NCBI GenBank assembly: GCA_052324925.1
Contig: JBQPRE010000002.1
Direction: 5' to 3' (one strand)
From: Flavimobilis sp052324925
GTDB lineage: Bacteria; Actinomycetota; Actinomycetes; Actinomycetales; Cellulomonadaceae
Length of the DNA: 64,000 nt
The position numbers and the translations under genes were made by a program. The notes beneath the pieces were generated by a model. It was not told the origin of the DNA. It was given only the letters and a program-made list of their open reading frames with translations, and ran no database searches. The first letter of the stretch is position 1. The number at the start of each line of letters is the position of its first letter. This document shows, in pieces, positions 61,827 through 64,000 of the stretch.

Positions 61827-62627
61827 TCAGGCTGAGAGTGCCGCGCCGACGTGGGCGAGGACCGCGGCCGCCTCGGCGGTGCCCGCGACGCGGAACCGCG
61901 CGACCGTCTCGCCCGGGCCCACCCGCACCGTGACGTCGTCGGGCGTGAGCGCCGCGAAGGCGTGCTCATCCGTGATGTCGTCGCCCAGGTAGAGGACGCT
62001 CACCGCGTCCGTCTCGGCCCGCAGGGCCGCGAGCGCCGCGCCCTTTGAGGTCGCGACGACGTTGCAGTCGACGACGTCCTTGCCGAGCATGGCCTCGAGC
62101 CCGAGCGTGCGGACGCGCTCGACGGCCGCACCCCGCACCTGCTCGGCACGGTCACCTCCGACGAGGCGCACGTGAAGGACGGCCGACGTCGGCTTGCGCT
62201 CGACCCAGGCGCCCTCGGCCGTGGCGGCGACGTCCTCGAGAGCTGCGACGACCCGCGCGAGGAGCTCGGCGTCGGCGGGCGCGAGGACGAGAGGACGTGC
62301 CGCGAGGGTGCCGTCGGGCGCGATGACGCCGCGTTCGGCGCCGTGGCTCCCGATGAGCACGGTGCCGGGAGGCGGGCTCGAGAGCCGTGAGAGCGTCACG
62401 ATGTCGCGGCCCGAGACGAGCGCAAGCCCGACGTGCGGGTCTGTGCCCGCGAGGACCGTGAGCGCGGCCGAGGCCTCGGGCCGAGGACGTGACGCGCCGG
62501 GGTCGTCGACGAGGTCGGCGAGGACGCCGTCGAAGTCTGACGCGATGATGACGGACCGACCAGCGCGGGCGTGGCCCGCGAGGCCGTCGAGCGCTGCGAG
62601 GAGCGGTTCGGGGAGCGCGGCCGTCAT
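61827..62627 (-). CDS. otsB: Trehalose-6-phosphate phosphatase
   Basis: HAD-superfamily phosphatase producing trehalose. 266 aa. Motif I SDFDGVLADLVDDP, motif II VSGRD, motif III Lys and motif IV LGDDITDEHAF. ATG 62627 overlaps the otsA stop (ATGA). With otsA it forms a UDP/ADP-glucose to trehalose route for osmoprotection. Confidence 0.94.
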   Translation of the reverse strand: MTAALPEPLLAALDGLAGHARAGRSVIIASDFDGVLADLVDDPGASRPRPEASAALTVLAGTDPHVGLALVSGRDIVTLSRLSSPPPGTVLIGSHGAERGVIAPDGTLAARPLVLAPADAELLARVVAALEDVAATAEGAWVERKPTSAVLHVRLVGGDRAEQVRGAAVERVRTLGLEAMLGKDVVDCNVVATSKGAALAALRAETDAVSVLYLGDDITDEHAFAALTPDDVTVRVGPGETVARFRVAGTAEAAAVLAHVGAALSA

Positions 62628-64000
62628 GCAGGCGCCCCCGAGGTGTTCGCGTAGGAGTCCGGGTGGCGTTCCTCGAGGGACGTGTCGGCGTGCGTGCCGT
62701 TGCCCCGCACGACGTCGAGGAACGTGCGAGACCACAGCGCCACGTCGTTCTCGAGCACCTGGCGACGCAGACGGCGCATGCGTGTCCGCATCTCGCGGCC
62801 GGGCATGCTCGCCGCACGCATCATCGTCTCCTTGAGGCCGTCGATGTCGTGCGGGTTGCACAGGAGCGCCCCGCGGGCGAGCTCGTCGGCCGCGCCCGTG
62901 AACTCGGAGAGCACGAGCACGCCGGACTCGTCGAACCGCGCCGCCACGTACTCCTTGGCCACGAGATTCATGCCGTCGCGCAGCGAGGTGACGAGCATGA
63001 CGTCGGCGGCGCAGAACAGCGCTGCCATCTCGTCAGCCGGGTAGGAGTGGTGCATGTAGTGGACGGCCGTGTGCCCGAAGTCGGCGACCTCGCCGTTGAT
63101 GCGCCCGACGAGACCCTCGACCTCTTCACGGAGCTGCATGTAGGCGCCGACGTTCTCGCGGCTGGGGCTCGCGACCTGCACGAGCGTGACGTCGCCGATG
63201 TCGATGTGGCCGTCGCGCATGAGCTCGCCGAAGGCCTTGATGCGGTGGCGGATGCCCTTGGTGTAGTCGAGGCGGTCGACGCCGAGCATGACGACCTTGG
63301 GGTTGCCGAGCTCGTTGCGGATCTCGCGCGACCGCGCCTGGACCTCGGGGGTGCGGGCGAGGGCGTCGAAGCCGCTCGCGTCGATCGAGATGGGGAACGC
63401 GCCGGCACGGACCTCGCGCGTGCCACCGTCGTCGGTCGGGACGATGACGTGGTGGCGGCGCGTCTGACGGCCGGTGAGGCGACGGACCGCGCGCAGGAAG
63501 TTGGCGGCGTCGGCCTTGCGCTGGAAGCCGATGACGTCCGCGCCGAGGAGCCCTTCGAGGACCTGGCGGCGCCACGGGAGCTGCGCGAAGATCTCGACGG
63601 GCGGGAACGGGATGTGGTCGAAGAACCCGATGCGCAGGTCGGGTCGCAAGCGTCGCAGGATCGCGGGCACGAGCTGCAGCTGGTAGTCCTGGACCCAGAC
63701 GACGCCGCCGGGTGCCGCGACCTTGGCCGCGGCGCGCGCGAAGCGATCGTTGACGTCCTGGTAGGACTCCCACCACGTGCGGTGGAAGCTCGGGGGAGCG
63801 ATGACGTCGTGGTAGAGCGGCCACAGCGTGTCGTTGGAGAAGCCTTCGTAGTACCGCTCGACGTCGTCGGCAGAGAGAGTGACGGGAACGCACCGGATCC
63901 CGCTCGCGTCGAAGGGCTCGTGCTCGACGTCCGGGGAGCCGGCCCAGCCGACCCACGCACCCTCGTCAGCCTCCATGAGCGGGGCGATCGCGGTGACGAG
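62624..64000 (-). CDS. otsA: Trehalose-6-phosphate synthase, N-terminus outside window
   Basis: GT20 glycosyltransferase joining glucose-6-phosphate and UDP-glucose. 458 aa visible; the frame runs off the right edge, so the missing start (with the N-terminal GGL loop) lies beyond 64000. An internal ATG at 63976 is not the start. Motifs: VWVQDYQLQLVP, FFDHIPFPP, GVDRLDYTKGI, SLRDGMNLVAKEYVA and LSEFTGAADEL. Last gene visible, translationally coupled to otsB. Confidence 0.95.
   Translation of the reverse strand, partial: LVTAIAPLMEADEGAWVGWAGSPDVEHEPFDASGIRCVPVTLSADDVERYYEGFSNDTLWPLYHDVIAPPSFHRTWWESYQDVNDRFARAAAKVAAPGGVVWVQDYQLQLVPAILRRLRPDLRIGFFDHIPFPPVEIFAQLPWRRQVLEGLLGADVIGFQRKADAANFLRAVRRLTGRQTRRHHVIVPTDDGGTREVRAGAFPISIDASGFDALARTPEVQARSREIRNELGNPKVVMLGVDRLDYTKGIRHRIKAFGELMRDGHIDIGDVTLVQVASPSRENVGAYMQLREEVEGLVGRINGEVADFGHTAVHYMHHSYPADEMAALFCAADVMLVTSLRDGMNLVAKEYVAARFDESGVLVLSEFTGAADELARGALLCNPHDIDGLKETMMRAASMPGREMRTRMRRLRRQVLENDVALWSRTFLDVVRGNGTHADTSLEERHPDSYANTSGAPA

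Overview
The window is GC-rich actinobacterial chromosome. Markers are Lsr2, CarD, mycothiol-type glycosyltransferase MshA, SenX3-RegX3, DUF3180, DUF4032, and many 4-nt ATGA/GTGA gene overlaps. The gene order metY-metX / ppa / dacB-DUF2342-tilS-hpt-ftsH-folE-folP-folBK / panC-panD-nadB-nadC-lysS / carD-ispD-ispF / cysS-rlmB / DUF4032-ugpC / otsB-otsA suggests Micrococcales, around Cellulomonas, Sanguibacter or Oerskovia. The genus is a guess. No rRNA, tRNA, prophage or CRISPR array was found.

Layout. 1-1300: an accessory scar, with the C-terminal end of a Sel1/TPR-like protein of atypical low GC, a decayed IS3-type transposase and a truncated IS1634-like transposase. 1324-4306: metX and metY on the minus strand, preceded by an unusual fold-back element. 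4507-9328: cell-wall genes (NlpC/P60 hydrolase, PBP4-type DacB) flanking inorganic pyrophosphatase. 8201-28426: a long plus-strand run covering tRNA-lysidine synthesis, purine salvage, FtsH, folate synthesis, four-gene membrane bPH2/DUF3180 cassettes, pantothenate synthesis, NAD synthesis and lysyl-tRNA synthetase. Most neighbours overlap by 1-4 nt, so translational coupling is likely.

28546-37953 is a xylose island: an ABC importer of the ChvE/GguAB type, xylulokinase, xylose isomerase and a divergent ROK repressor, interrupted by a small membrane protein and Lsr2. 38037-42920 holds a beta-propeller lactonase, a Bfd-like ferredoxin, mshA, a 1.15-kb array of eleven 37-nt palindromes, and gpmA. 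43204-50418 is the phosphate regulon (phoU, senX3-regX3, pstSCAB) with PHO-box-like repeats in front of phoU/senX3 and pstS. 50508-59017 contains carD, ispD-ispF and cysS-rlmB, with a four-gene insert between ispF and cysS. 59132-64000 is minus strand: DUF4032 protein, a MsmK/UgpC-type sugar ATPase, otsB and the incomplete otsA.

Most interesting signals: (1) the palindrome array between mshA and gpmA, whose inter-palindrome segments come in only a few discrete lengths; (2) a possible four-way-junction RNA upstream of metYX; (3) a duplicated and partly fused membrane bPH2 cassette; (4) three clear palindromic operator candidates (xylose importer, xylA/xylR, and an oxidase/PLP-enzyme divergent pair); and (5) a recurrent TAnnnT box 6-7 nt before start codons, the layout expected of leaderless mRNAs.
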